Assembly (NCBI GenBank): GCA_013350335.1
Contig: CM023534.1
Coordinates: forward strand, 992,001-1,056,000
Source: Chimonanthus salicifolius
Lineage: Eukaryota; Streptophyta; Magnoliopsida; Laurales; Calycanthaceae
Direction of reading: 5' to 3'
Length of the DNA stretch: 64,000 nt
Of this stretch, positions 39,001 to 54,000 are shown piece by piece (position 1 is the first letter of the stretch; every line of letters starts with the position of its first letter). The notes beneath the pieces are model-generated. The model did no database searches. It was not told the DNA's origin and saw nothing but the letters and a program-made list of their open reading frames with translations. A program made the position numbers and the translations under genes.

Positions 39001-42000
39001 GCCCAAAGCAGACAATATTGTGCTAGAGGGAGGGGTCGTTACACTTCCAGCTTAACAATAACCACGTAAACTAGCCCATCCTCCTCTTTGAAAGGCTCTT
39101 CATATCCTTGTTAACATACCTAGTACATGCTGGAAAAGATAAACCTGAAGCTGGGTTTATGATAGACACTCTCCCAGAACTCCACTAAACACATTTACCA
39201 TATGAACCCTCCTTTAAAAGTATGTGCACATCCTTGTTAACACCGAACTACCCTTGAAACCCACAGTCGTCTCCCTGGCCATGTCATGAATTTCCTCCAG
39301 TACATGGATAACCATCAGGAAAGGAGCATGTTAGATGCCCAACCAATACTCCAAGAGAAGTCTCCTCCACACAGAGGCAAAAAATTCCTCCTCCGAGCTG
39401 TTTCCTTCAAACCCAGAAAGAATGCTCTCAACTCCGTCCATGGCCAACTAAGAACAGACAAGATAAAGGGAAAAGGAGGAGACGAAAATAATCCCTAGCA
39501 AAACCCTAACACCAGCTAATCATGGATTTGGAATAGTGATATCATCAAAGTGACCCTGTTATGCGACTCTTAGGAAAGATGGAGATGAATGGGAGAAATC
39601 ATGAATCCCCTGCTTTCCATCGCCTCATTGGCAAATCAAATTACTGTTGAATTCCTCTAGAACAGCTGACCAAAGAACAATCCATCACAGAATGCTTTAT
39701 TGACATAAAGAGGATGATATTGTCGCATTCCTACAGTAATGTCGATTATGTTCTATCCAAACTAACCAAATAACAACAGTGAAAGAATGCAGCTAATTCT
39801 TTTTTCTTTTTCTTTTCTCTTTTTGAGAGGTAATGTAAAAAATTTATTGAAAAAAGAGAGCCCTGCCACTGAATGCAGCTGATTCAGCTAAGGTGTTTAG
39901 GCCCTGCAGTTCATACAACCAAAGATCCTGGACAGAAATGACCCATACGAATCCCAGACTGCACACACTACACCAAACCACAAAAGAATAGCTTCCACAA
40001 GTTACTTATAAGAGAAGTGATTGGAACAGGTTGATGACAGATTCAGTGTCAAGAAAACAGAGGCGGCAAACATTTGTGAGGGCCAACTTCCACCTTTCCA
40101 CTGGATATCCAACATTAGTACCTTATACTGCAAATCTAACCAGATGAAGACAAAGCATTGTAAGGGCCTGCATACTCCACAGACAAGCTAAGCTGCTGGA
40201 CTGCAGACTCCAAAAGTGAGAAAGGCAATGAAAGAAGAACTACGATGGTCGCTGATCCAATATCTGTAATTAACTCCAATGCAGGAAACATAGATCAAGT
40301 GCAGTGGCTAAAGAACCTAAATCAGTTCATCAGCCTCTTCAATCGAAGGTAGGATAGCAAACTACAATCACTCCAACCTACACAAGGAGTCCCAAAAGAT
40401 GGTTTTCTCCTCATTGGCTATCTGAAGTACTCAGGGGAAAAGATAATCAAGAGAATAATCTACTCCCTCCAATAAAATGAAATTATAAAAATAAAAACCA
40501 TCATATTGCTCCACATGACACTGAATATTGGCAAAGAAGGAACTTCTTTTTTCTGAAACAGAGCAAAGAAGGAACTTGAAACACTGATGATAGCTTCTCA
40601 TATAACTGAGGCTCTGCCACAATCGAGCTAAGGACCCGATCCAGCCGTCAGGATACTTCTCAATAAGAACCTGCTACCAGGTACCGTCCAAGTCATCCCC
40701 AATCCTCAAATTGAAACTTTCTAAGCACAAGGATCATTTATTGCAGAGGACGTATACCAAGCCCAGCACAAGCAGTCGGATCATACCCACTTGACAAGGT
40801 GATGTTTGTCTGGTTCTCAACACCTTGCCAATAATGTTGAATCTTATTGTTTCCATTAAATGCTTCAGTGGAACACCTCCTAAATATACACTTTGGACAG
40901 AATTCCGATAAAAAGTGCTTCTAGTTGAAACAAACTTGCTAAAAAAAACCGGATACTCCTTCATTTACTTCACATCAATTCATTTCAGATCACTATCTAC
41001 AAGATGTATTGGATTAGCCCAAATAGTATCAACATGTCAGTTAACACCTATCCATGACTTACAACCTAAACCGTTCATATTTCAATTAACACATGCATAC
41101 AATAAATGGAAGGTGAAGAATTAAATGACATTACCTGGTATCTAATATATCATCTTTACGAGATAAGACCTTAATGGCACGTTCAAAAACAGAAGTAACC
41201 TTTTCACCCATCTCAATAGCATGGACAGAGAAACTGCACAGAGAAAAATATCCATTATCAACCAAGGGAAAGTCAAACTGCTAATCCAAAATGTTACATA
41301 GGCATCATAAAGTACAATTTCAACAACTGAAGTTAAAACATCAATATCTGATCAATCAAAAGAAAACAAAAAAAGTTCAATTTTAAAACAGCATAGTTTT
41401 TTTTGAAAGGTAATTTTAAAACAGCATATTAGAGAAAGAATTTAGATATTCATTACTTGTAATTTATGTGACTTATAAGAGGTAGATGATGCCGTTGAAC
41501 TTTATCAATGTTGATCTTGTAAAATGGGATAAGAGCCTCTCCAATATGAGGAACTCGTGTATGTTCAAAAATATGATCAATTTTCGTAAACCACCGTTCC
41601 AGTTCTTCAGAACCTAGTTTAAAATCTGAGGAGCACCAACAAAAAGATGAAATAAAAACCCTTAACAACTTAGAAATATAAGAAGTTCATGACAATTAAC
41701 AAACATTCCAAACAAGTGAGGCATTTACCATGGTTCCCTTTTCCTTCAAAGCCAATGAAAATGAAATTAACAGGGACTGGAAGGTACATAGAGTCAACCT
41801 CTGAAAGCTTCAAATAACTTGCAATGCTACCTGAGATAAGATATGAATAACAGACCAGTTTTAAAAGAAGAAGAAAATGATAATAGGAGAGATAGAATCA
41901 ACCGGAAGAACTAGCAATATTACCTGAGATGAATAATGATAGAATGCCACTGGGGAAAAAAATGAGAAAAGATAAATATCCTTCAAAACAGATCTTGACA

Positions 42001-45000
42001 TCCAAACGTGTATGCATGCAGACGTACAATAGATTTTATAGTATGGTCCCCAGACCTGATGTACAAAATGAACAAATTGCTTACTCATCAAGCTCCCATC
42101 AAACTGTCAAACCCAGCTTCAGACAGTGGCTCAGAAGAAGGGGAATTCATTTTATTTGAAATTTAGTTGAACACATCTAGGGCATGAGAGATTCATGAGT
42201 GCACCATTTCAACATTGTTGTCCAACATGACAAAATGTTCTACAACTTTTCTTCTTTTGAAATCAACCAGAATACAAGAATTACATATCTAGGATATGCA
42301 TAAGCGGGTGGGCACCCTGAACTACCACCAGGTTCTGACAAATGCCCATATGCATGCAGAGTTTCAACACCACCCATCTAATCCATCCAAAGATGGGGCC
42401 TACAACTGAAATATATCTGATGGAAAGCAAGTAGTATACCAGTCTTTTCTCTCTTTTTATTCTAATTTACCTTGTTTGGCAAAAGGAGCTTACAAAACAG
42501 ACAAGCTGAAATGGTTGTAATGTCATACTAGTAAGCATCTTATAGCGCAACATAATTTCTTTCAGGGGAAAAAAGTCCAAGAGGATTTCATTAATATAAA
42601 AGAAAAAAAGCCACCAAACACTAGATGTTTATATTAAAAGCTGGATAATGAACATAATAATAAACTATCCAAAAGTAAGATGGTGTAGCATACAAGGGAA
42701 TATATAAGCAATATTTTAAGGAAGTTTTTTTAATGGAACACTTAAAGAAAGATATATTTTAAGAACAAGAAATGAAATTGGGGTATGGTTTCTAGTAAGT
42801 TGTGGAGTATGTAGTGTTAAATAGATTACCAAAGGCATGCTTTGAGACTCCGGAAAGAAGAAAAGGCATACACAAAGAAAAACAGAATGTAGAATTCCAA
42901 GAGGTTATTGATGATAATGGTAAAATGTATAATTCCAAGAGGTTAGTGATGAGAACAAGACATCTTTCAAAGATTGGTAAACAACAAGAAGCTCAAAAGG
43001 CGTAGAAACATGTATTTAGAAAAGAAAACCACTCCCTGTATGTATGAAGCCTATGACAATTTGTCACTCCTTTCGGGAAACTAAAAGTAGAGGGTAACTA
43101 TAAGTTTGAGAAAATAAAGAAAGAATTTGAGATTTTGATCATGTAAGGTGCAATAAAAATGAAAGTCAAAGTTTACCAAAAGATAACGAAACTAAGGATA
43201 GATAGTGAATGCAAGCATAGAAATATATCATGGTTGTGTTTGGATGGAAGAAAAATGAGGTGCGAATTAGAAACTTCCCTATAGGTTGTTTGTCTATTTC
43301 CTCGAGGAAAGCAATTCTGAGGAAAAAATTATGTTTGGGTTTACTCATGTCATCTAACGGGTGCTATAAAATCCAACCTTGTATCAAGACTATCAAAACC
43401 TGATGTTTTTTGTTTTTTGAATCAAAATCTTTATTTTCGTTGAAAATAAAGGAAGCATTGTTTTGGCAAGCGAGGAAAACCTCCCTCTTTTCCTCATTAC
43501 AGTTTCTTGCCCCAATTATTTATGGGTTCCTAGGAAGAAGAGAGAAAGGTCTCATTTTCTGTGTTCTTGGCAAAGAGTCATTATTCGTAGAATAAGAGAG
43601 ACATATCTCATTTTCCAACTCTTCATTTTCGACCAGAGGAAAATGGAAAACAATCCCCTAGTGCAAATCAATGAAATGGAAAACTTCTTTCCCCTAGATA
43701 GATGGTTTCTCCTCCTCCTTCCTTGCCTTCTATTTCCTTCTTGTCTCCTCGTACCTTTTCACAATGATTACCAAACAAGACACAAAAGATTCCCTCAGCA
43801 AAGGAATCCCCTACCCAAGGGAATCCCTTAAAAAACTTTCTCCTCATCCAACCAGAGCCCTAGAGTGCCTACAAAATTCTCCTTAATCTGGAGAATGATT
43901 TTTGGGGCAATGGGTTTTTGTGCATTTCGCATAAAACGAACACCAAACTTCTAAATATAAGTTAGAACCTCCATCTTGGGTGGCTCTCCAGGCAAGAGGC
44001 AAAGCTTATCTCCTAAGGAACAAATGAATTTGGTGGCATATCTAAAACAGATAAGCAAATAGTGCAGCAAGGTAGCTTGGGCCATATCAACATTTATATG
44101 ATGTGGTATCTTTCAAAAAACACACTTATATGATGTGGTCTTTCTTTGGTCTTTGCTTTTTGTCTACTAGGTATGCTAGCAATTTTTCAGAAGAATTAGT
44201 TTCATTTTATTTATCTCATTCCTCTTTTGCATTCATTGTTTGAATTCTATCCAGGTACCTTTTGTCCCATTCTTCAGGCGCTTATCTTTAAAAGAGAAAA
44301 ACAAAACAAAAAATAGATAGGCACCGGAAGATAAGAACTCATTGTTGCAAAAATAAAGGTTCCAGGTTTGAGTCATGTCACCATCCCAAAAATAAATAAT
44401 AACGTAAATATCATCCTCGTTCACATTGTAACAATTTGTAGTAAGACAACTGACTTTTCAGCAAATCAAGGACATGGAAGAATTGACCCAACCTGAATGT
44501 ACCCTAAAAAAAAAAAGCCTCTTTAGACATTTTAGTCATCTACCTATTTGTCCATTCATCATATTTCAAGTTATAAGAATGCCATCCACATGCAAAACAA
44601 AGAAGGTAATATGAGGAGAGGGAGGCTGTTACAGACATAGATGGAGCTGGTAAGGTTAGGCATGATGGAATCTGGGGCGACGGTGAACATGATGCCAAGA
44701 TACGGCTGATGGGAAAAATAGAACTCAGAAGGCCCATCCAAGATAGAACAAAGGCTGTGATGATAATGGTGATGTGTAGATGATTCTATGATGCAAACAG
44801 AGAACGAAGAGCAATTTATGACATATTTCAAAACAAATAATAATATATCTACTAGATCTTGAAAAATGTGTACAGTCAAAAGGTAGTAGCATTTAAATGG
44901 TAGAATATATGAAATTACCTGCCTTGGTGTAGTTGAGGACACCCGATTTGCCAGCACCAGAAGACACTGAACCTTCCAAATCTTCAAAGTCTGAAAATTA

Positions 45001-48000
45001 AAATTTAAAAGGTCAACAACTTTATTATATGGATAAAAGTACATGTTTATTTAAAAACAATAATCTTAACAAAGTCATAGCCATGAAAGTGAGAAGTTAC
45101 ATTGAGCTTCTAGGATGTTGTCTCTATTTTATTCAACAAAGGAGCACTCAAGTGATGCTATCATAATACATTAAATATTGGGAGTGTGCATGGGGTAACA
45201 CCCAACCAACCCAACCTAACCCAATTTCAAACCAGGTTGATTTTTTTCAGGTTGCCTAGATCAACCCGAATTTAAAATGCCAAACTAAGCATAATTTCTG
45301 TTGTGTTGGGTTGATCAATTTGGGATAGGGTCAAGTCAACATGAGACAAGATATATATTGAGCCAAAGCCCAAAACCAAAGATCACATATTTTTGCATAC
45401 GAACATATAGTATCAGGTCAGTAAGATATAATATAGTATAATTAAAAAACTAGGGTTACAGATCATGTTGGGACAGCCCGACCCTAAACTGATCCTAGAT
45501 TGGATTTTAAAACTAATCGGATTACAGATCTTCTTGAGTCAGCCCAACCCCAAATCTTAAACCCTAAATCATGTTGAGTCAATCCAACTAAGCTCAAATG
45601 AACCAGCCTGAAAAACATCTTCAGGTTGGAGCCAGCTAAGTTGCACCTATAATAGACAAGAGAAGCTAGTCAGCAACCTCGAGGATATGCCCATGCTCTG
45701 CTGCTCTGGGAAGAAAACAGAAATTCAAGACACGGGCTTAAGCAGTTTTTGAAGAGGTAAGGATAAGAACAAGATCTGGCGAATAACAGGAAACCATGTT
45801 AGAAATGAAGAAGGGAAATGTTTTATAGATCTACAGGGCTGAGAGGCTGTAATTGGATTTAAAGGGTGCTGGCTTATGCATTAGTTGCAAACCAATGCTC
45901 TGGGATGGCTCAAAATTGTAAAAATTTGATAACCAAGTGAGGAATTTTGCCATCTCTCTGAGCTAATCTGAGATGGGTCTTTATTAGGGTATATGGTACT
46001 AAGAACGAGGCAGTTGGTGCACCAGGTGGCATTTAGTGCTGAAGAATGCCTTCAAATTGAGGTAATTTCATGGATGAGGAATTTTTTGGGGGGAAGTGGC
46101 AATTGAATTTATTGAAAAGGGCACAAGGAGTGTACACTTACAGGGAAGGGCATAAAAAAGCCCAAACAGAAGGAGCCAAAAGGAAAACCTTCAGGCAGGA
46201 AAACAAAGGAAAATGATGCAATGAAAAAACACTCGTAGCCAATGCCAACACACTCCTTCCAAGCACAAATAAAGAGCAACTATTTAAGTGCCTCTAAAAC
46301 TCTTGCAGTGGGGTGGCCCACTAAATGCATTTGGCTTTAGCTCTCAAAGTAAGCATTCAGAGATGTCCCTTAACAAAGACTGCTCCAAATGGTAGCAAAG
46401 AGTGCCACTTGCCAAAGAATAGCAAATGCCGAGTGGCTTTTGAAGAAGGCAAGGGAATCAGGTATTAACCAGTGGACATCAAACAAATCTCAGATGAAGC
46501 TCCAGATTTTCATTAGATGAGCAGTACAGAAGCATGTGGTTGACATCTTTGGATGCATTGAGGCAAAACAGACAACCACTAACAAGGATAAAATGGCACT
46601 TCTGAAAGTTGTCAGCTATAAGGATCTTTCCAAGCTCAGCAGTCCCAAAAAAATGTTGCAACATGGGAGGGGCCTTACAACACCAAATGGCAGGATAGAC
46701 AACCAGACTGATTTGGTGGGAGCTACTCCAAATAGAGAGAGATTTGACAGAGAAGATCCCAGAAGGAGGCCACCAAAGTCAAGTGTCATCCTCTGATGGG
46801 AAGATGCGAGTACAGCTAAGGAGAAGCAGCCTTGCAAATTCAATGGATTCTCTGTCTGATACATTACACCAAAACATATTCCACACAATCTGGCCTCCAA
46901 TGAGCCCGACATTTTCCATGACGGCTGCATTTGGATGGACCCTTGTTTGGTAACTTACCCCTCCCCTCCCACTTTTGAAAACCCTTTGCAAGCAAGGGGT
47001 ATTAATAATACCTAGGGTAATCCCTGGTCAAGGGTAACCCCGGTTAACCCCTGTAAAATTTACCCCTCATCCAAACGCAGAAGACATTCACGTCTTGGTT
47101 GGAAAAGGGCCCAGCTAAGGATGGGAACTGGTTGGCTAAAGATGTATTTCCACACCATATATTCTTCCAAAAACAACTCCATCTCTACTACCAACTTGAG
47201 GTAAATTTCCATCTTGAATTTCTCACTAATGGCTCTCCACATGCCAGAGGACGGGCTGGGGTCCACATCCCAACCAAGGTGGGGAATGAAATTTGGACAA
47301 GTTGTGACTCGCTTTGCTGTCTAATAGGATGAGCTCAATCAAATGGAAGCTAGATGGAATCTCCCTCGGTGTTTGGTGGGTGACTCAACATCATTAGGTT
47401 TTACACAAGAGAGAAGTGGGGAGATTCAAGTCACTAGATTGTTTCGCTGACTTCTCCAAGTGGATTCCCTTATAGGATTTGGTGGACTTGCCTCCTGGCT
47501 GTTGTCTAAGAATCACAAGGACCCATCTTTCTCCTGTTGGGACAGGTTCCTGGAATCTACAAAGTGGTTGGTAGCACGCAATGATTCAAATCAGTTTTTC
47601 TCCCTGTGCTCCCTCTAATCATTTTTCGTTATCTTGGAAACCATTTGGAGTCCTAAGCCTTTAGATTTGAATTCATGTGGTTGACAAAAGTTGGGCGTCC
47701 TTTTTTTTTTCTTTTTGAAAGATAACCATTTTATCCACGAAAATAAGGAAACTTTACAAACATGAGACCACAAAACCAGGTTAGCAAAGCCTGCCACCCT
47801 CCTAACCCCAAGGGAGAAACTAAAGTTGGGCTTGATGATAAAGTCCAAGGCTGATGGCAAGAAAGTGACTAGAACTGGTGGGTGGGATTCAAATTATTCA
47901 AGAAGTTTAAATATCTCATGGGAAAGAAGAAAAAAAAATGACATAATTCAATATTTGGCTCTCTTGCTGATGTGGCCATCTGTGGAGGTAGAGAGAACTT

Positions 48001-51000
48001 TGTTTTTAACCCAGGAAAGTGTGAGCTCCAACTAACCGGTCTGCGCTCCGAATTGAAAGATTCAGTGTATGTGGACCCACACGTGGGCCCAGGCCTACTT
48101 GAGATCAACATGCACCCCACTCTGAAGATATTTACAGGTTCTAAACCTTGGAAGAAAAAGATAACTCATGTGAAGCTTTTGGAGTCGACACTTGGCACCA
48201 ATCTAACATAACTAGATTAAAACTGTTTGGCAGAACATTAGCCGTGACTTACAGAGCAATTTTGAAATATCAAATGACGTCGGATTTCAATGAAACTTGC
48301 ACCATTGGAAAGCTTATTCAAATACCTTTCCAACAAGCCCAAGCGTGGCCAATTCCAAGTCTCGTAGCCAGACTTACGGCCATTTTTGTCTACAGGTGCA
48401 GAAGCAGTGCCGAACCAGGTTGAGACGTGAAAACCCTACCTGTTCGAGACCCGTTCGAGTGAATCAACCGACTCAGCAGCTGTGCGAAACTCAAAGAATT
48501 TTACTGGCACAAGGACTGAAGGACGTGTGATGCTTCTGAAGAGTGATGGGTCGATTTTGAATTTTAAATTAAATGTTATTAACTTAGGAGTCTTAGGATA
48601 TTTTGAATTTTGAATGAAGTGTTTTCATTGGTTAATTAGAATAGTTACTTAACTCGGTTGGAGTTCAGTTTAGGGTAAGTTTTAGCTTATAAATACCTGA
48701 ATTCTCAGCCGAAATCAGGCAGCCAACAAAGGAAAATAAGAGTGATTAAGAGTGATTAAGGAGATTATTTTCTAGGGAAAATAGTAAAATCCTAATCCTA
48801 CCCTAGATTCAGCCTCTCCTACAGTTGTGCAATCACTAGTCACTTCAAGCTTTGAAGACCGAAGTGCGGAAGCAACGTTCAAGAACACTAATCAAGATCT
48901 ACGCAGTTTCCAAAGCAAGTGTTCTTGTATTTGCCATTTGTTATTCTTGTAAGGTGGATTAGACCTGTGTGATCAAGCCACCACAAAAAATAGTGAGTCG
49001 AGGAGTAGACTTGCCAGTAGAACCTCTCAAAATTAGGAGTGTATTGTTAGGGTGTTGACCCTTTCATTAGTGAGTTTTGGATAACTCGAGTTTAGGTGAT
49101 TCCATCAGTGGACATAAGTTCAAAGGAACCGAACCACTATTAAAATCGTTGTGCATTTGTGATTTGCTTTGTTGCAATTGTTTTTTTACACACTAATAAT
49201 TCTCTTGCACAATGTTTTGATTAATTCATTTAAAAATAAGAAAAAATTGGAAAAAGGTCTTATTCCCCTCCACCCCCCCCCCCCCCCCCCCGGCCCGACT
49301 CCCTCTCTCCTCCTCCTCTAGGATTGTGCATCATTCTAGCCCGGATTACACCCAACCTTACCCAGTCTGCATCATTTGTAGATTCCACGGTATTTGAAAT
49401 ATGAATCCGAGGACCAAGAACTAAAGTAGGGAAACACAAAATTGAGGATGATTGATGTTAAGAGGGCTAGATGGATCTATGTCAGAGCATATATTTTTCT
49501 TAGGAATGAATCCTCTCAACTTAAGTCGGTGATGTCCCATCAAATGGCAAGGAAAGCAAGCAGCACAGGCAAGCACCCAACCATCAAAGAAATTACTAGC
49601 TACTTAGAAGGAGAGATCATCTGCTAAAGACCCCTCCATGTTGATGGGAAGAAAGCGACTAGAATGGGTGGATGGGATTTAATTTTTTTACGAAGTTAAA
49701 ATATCTCAAAGGCAAGATAAAAGAATGGCACAGTTCAAGATTTGGCTCTTTGCTAGAGTCTATGGCTACCATTTTTTAAGGCATTTGACAAATTTATTTG
49801 CTAGAATATGAACCTCCATTTCACAAGCTAAGAAAGAGCTTGGTGATCCTCTCAAGGATCAGTTCACGCTAAGAATATCCAACACAAAACTACTCTTTCT
49901 TGTTAGAAAGTGACATTCGTTTGAATGAAATGGATACAAAAATGGATGAAGAATATCCAAGAGGGAATTAAATGGTAACAATATCTAGAAAGAATGGATC
50001 AAGAACAGTGATAAAAATTCTAAGTTTTTGATGCAGTTGATTTAGCTTATAGAAGAATTAACAGAATTTGTTCTCTACTGAACAGGACCAGATTCCTCAA
50101 GTTCGGCAGGAAAAAGCAATTGTCGATCATTCTCTCTACATTAATGACTTTTTTCTTTAAAGATCTCTTTACACAAAGGACTTGTGGCTTCATCTTCCTC
50201 TACAGGGAATTTCATTCAGGTTCATTGACACAAAAGATGTAGATTTTCTGGAGTCCCAAAAACTGTTGTTAAGATTTGGTAGGAGATAGATCACAAGATC
50301 TAGATGCTTCCCAATTGCATTTAATAAGAAGTTTTGGGAGTTAATGAAAGAGTTCTCAATATACTTTTAATAAGCATTATTCTCAAGGGAATTTGCTTAA
50401 GAATTCAAGGCAACCGTCCTCTCTTTGGTGCTTAAAAATATATTTTTATCCAGCTAAATAATTTTCAACCAATTATCCCTAGAAGTGTTTAGAGAACATT
50501 AATCAAGGCACGTGCCAACCATTTAAGAAAGATGCCAAGTAAAATCTCATCTCCTATACATGGTGCCTTCATTAAAAAGAGTCAGATTCTTGATTTAGTC
50601 CTCATTGATCACATGCATTGACTCTTAGCATAGATCCATATCTTCAATGATAGTGTCCAAGCTTTATTTAAAAGAAAAACTATGACATGGTGGATTTGGC
50701 TTCCTTCAGTTTGCTTAGGAAAGATGGAATTTAGAGTTAAATGGTGTGAATCGATGGAAAAACATGTTTCACCGGCTTGGTTCTCAATCTTAGTAAATGG
50801 CTTGCCAGAAGGACCCTTTAAGATCTTGGAGTGCCTTAGACCAATTAACCTCTCTCATTTCCTCTTTGCAATCATCACAGAAAACTAAGCACAATGTTCT
50901 GTACAGTGCAGGAAAAGGAACTTTCAAAAGGTTTTAGGCTTAAAAGAAATTCTCTTGTTGTTGGTCTTTATACCATTATGTTTTGAAGGAAGCTAGAAGG

Positions 51001-54000
51001 AAGCCTTCAGGAATCAATATGGAGCATATTGCTCTAGTTTGTGGTAGATTTTGACGTAGCTAAAACATGGCCAAAAATAGGGATGAGTGGTAAACTCACA
51101 AAACTACTTCAAATGGATGACTAACATGCTGCAAGCAGTGATAATGATGTAGATGATTCATCACATAACCTAAAATTATAAATAAATCAAAAGACATAAT
51201 TCACAAAATTGCCTCACCACCGCGTATCACAGATTCACTCCAAAATTTACTCTTTCCCTTAAGATTAAATAATGAAAATACTGATGATTTCCCACTTTTA
51301 CGGCTTCCAATTGAGGCTCCATATGTGCCAGCAGTCAGGAACTAAAAGGCATTAAAAAAGAAAAGGTAAGTGTGGCGTACCAATGTTAAAAAAGGCACAA
51401 TAACAATCTTCAATTCTCAATTAAAGATAAGATCAACATATAGTCACTAGTCAATTGAAAAACATAAATGTCATCTGCTTGTTGGTGAACAAACATAATC
51501 AACACTGGGAATTAAGGTAGACCATCATTATTGCAACTTTTATTTCCATTTTGTAGAGCTTATGCACCATGGTTGCCAACTTGATGACTCAATTTGCTCA
51601 TGAGTGGGTGAGGAACGACTCTCTATACAAGAGTTGGCCAAGGTCATGTTAAAAAGTGTGTAGACGTTCATGACTAGCTGTTTGTTTAGGTGTGCTTTAA
51701 GATGTTCAAAATGGAGGTTCACAGGTCCAACCCATGACCTCTTCAATAGAGGATATTATATTTCCATATAAGCGATGAAGTTTCTGTTTCATATAGTTTT
51801 AAGGTTAATGCTGCAAAGAAAAGCTATGAAGTTTTTGTTTAGTGATATACACCACTGAATTCCATTGCTTTGATGACATTGTGAAGCTATGAAGTTTCTG
51901 CTTTATATGGTTTGAAGTTCAATGCGGCAAAGAAACAAGAAGCTGTGAAGTTTTTGTTTAGTGACATTGTGACGACATTGTGAATGGGTCATCAATAAAA
52001 TGGTCCCAACTTCTCTTTCTTTCTTCTCCTCTCCTCCTCCTTGTTCTCTCTCTTGGAGAGAGAGAGAGAGAGAGCAGAGGGTAGGTGCTAACTTCTTCAT
52101 CGACAACTTCAAGATTAGAAGCAAAAATGAAACAAATCCATGGTACTATTTGATGTATATTTTTTATTGGCGTCAAATTCGATATTTAAAAAATGAAATA
52201 AATGAAGCGGTTGTCTACTTGGAGTTACAAGTATCCCTCAATTGGGGGAAGGGCTACTTTAATCAAATCTGCTCTCGCTAACCTTCAAATTTATTCTCTC
52301 TCTTGTTTTAGGTGCTCGGCCTCTGTCATTTCCAAAATTGAAAAAAATTCAAAGAGACTTCTTGTGGAGGGGTTATAGCGACGCGCAGAGGTATCACCTG
52401 GTGGATTGGTCTCAAGTTTGCCACACTTTGAGCAGTGGCGGTTTGGGCATTCACCGTTCGAAGGTTGTTAATCTTGCTCTCCTTGGCAAATGGTTGTGGA
52501 GGTTGGATGATGATTTGAATGGTTTGTGGAAGTAGATTATTTGTGAGAAGTTTCGATTCTTTACTGGGAGGTGGTAAATTCATGACCGAGGCGTCCAGGG
52601 CCTCTTAAAGCACCCGATTAGTCCTTGGAGCATGTGCAAGCTCTCTACCCACACACACCGGGTAAAACTACGGGAAGTGGCCCTTTGGGGTGGGATGGAA
52701 TTCGAACTCAAGACTCCCGCTTCCTGAAGCGGGTTCCCAGCCAACACACCAACCCCTTGGGGTTAATGGTGCATTCACAGTATGCACCACAATTCCTCCG
52801 CTTTTTGGAAAAGTGTTCTCCATGTGGCTGAAAGTTCCTTTCAAAATATCATATTTAGAGTTGGTCAGGGGACTATAATCAAATTTTGGAAGAACTATCG
52901 AGCGGCTAGGGAACCTTTAGCTGTCCTCTTTCCTTCCCTTTCACACATTGCTGCCAACCCAGGGGCGTTGATTGTTGTTCCCTCAGCAAGCTGGAGTGGT
53001 GTTGTGGAGTCCATTGCTTTGAAGAAATCTGTTTGACTGGGAAGAAGATGACCTCCTCGGCCTTTATCATCTTCTCACTGAGATTTAAATCACTCCTAGG
53101 CATGGTGGCAGATGTATATGGAAGCTGGACAGCTGGGGGGGTGTTTTCTGTAAAGTCTTTCTATGCCTTCCTTGCAGTGGATGGGACTTCTATCAGCTTG
53201 TTGAAGTTTATTTGGAGTGTAAAGACCCCTTTGAAGTGTGCTATGTTTTGATGGACAGCTTGTTAGGATCAGATTCTCACGATGGATAACCTTTGGAGGC
53301 AGGGAAGTAGGGTGGTGTTGGTGAATGGGTACTTGATGTGCTTTGGCAGCGAGGAGACCTCAGTCCACCTGTTTATCTCCTGTCTGGTGGCATCATTTGT
53401 ATCGAACAAAGTGCAATCATGATTTGGCCTCTCCTGGGTGCTCTGTCAATTATGGTTCACGTTTGAAGCTGGCACTTCTGCGTCTTTGGAGGGAAAGGGT
53501 TGCTGTGATGGAAAATATCTTGTGTGGCTGTACTATGGTCTTTATGGCTAGAGAGGAATAACAGGTGTTTCAGAAACAAAGTCAAGTCCCCTGAAGAATT
53601 GTCCTAACAAGTTAAATGGAAGTTTGCATCCTAGGCTGCCATTCTCCAAGTTTAGCTCTTTTTCTACGGATGACATTGTTCGGATGTGGAGGGAGGTCAC
53701 TTTCAATCACCACCCTCACTCTGCTGTCAGTTTCTCTTGGAGGACAACTCCTCCTAGTTTCTTCAAGCTTAATTTTGTTGGCAATGCATTGGGTGCCCCT
53801 GGTCCTTCGGGTATGGGCGGGGTGGTGAGGAATGATAGGAGGGATTTTGTTGTGGCCTTCTCCGGTCCTGCTGGTCCCTCTTTTGCATTTGAAGCTGAGG
53901 CTGCTGCTTTACTCTTTGGTGTCAAGATTGCAATGGAGTACAACTTTCTCCCTCTCTTTTTTTTATGACCAAAGGTGTCCAGGTATCTCACCCGTAGGGG

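Noticed and set aside
39480..39540. Possible LINE ORF2 start (MISW...GFARD) on the minus strand
   Set aside because: Only about ten residues resemble the usual start and the following sequence shows no endonuclease motif.
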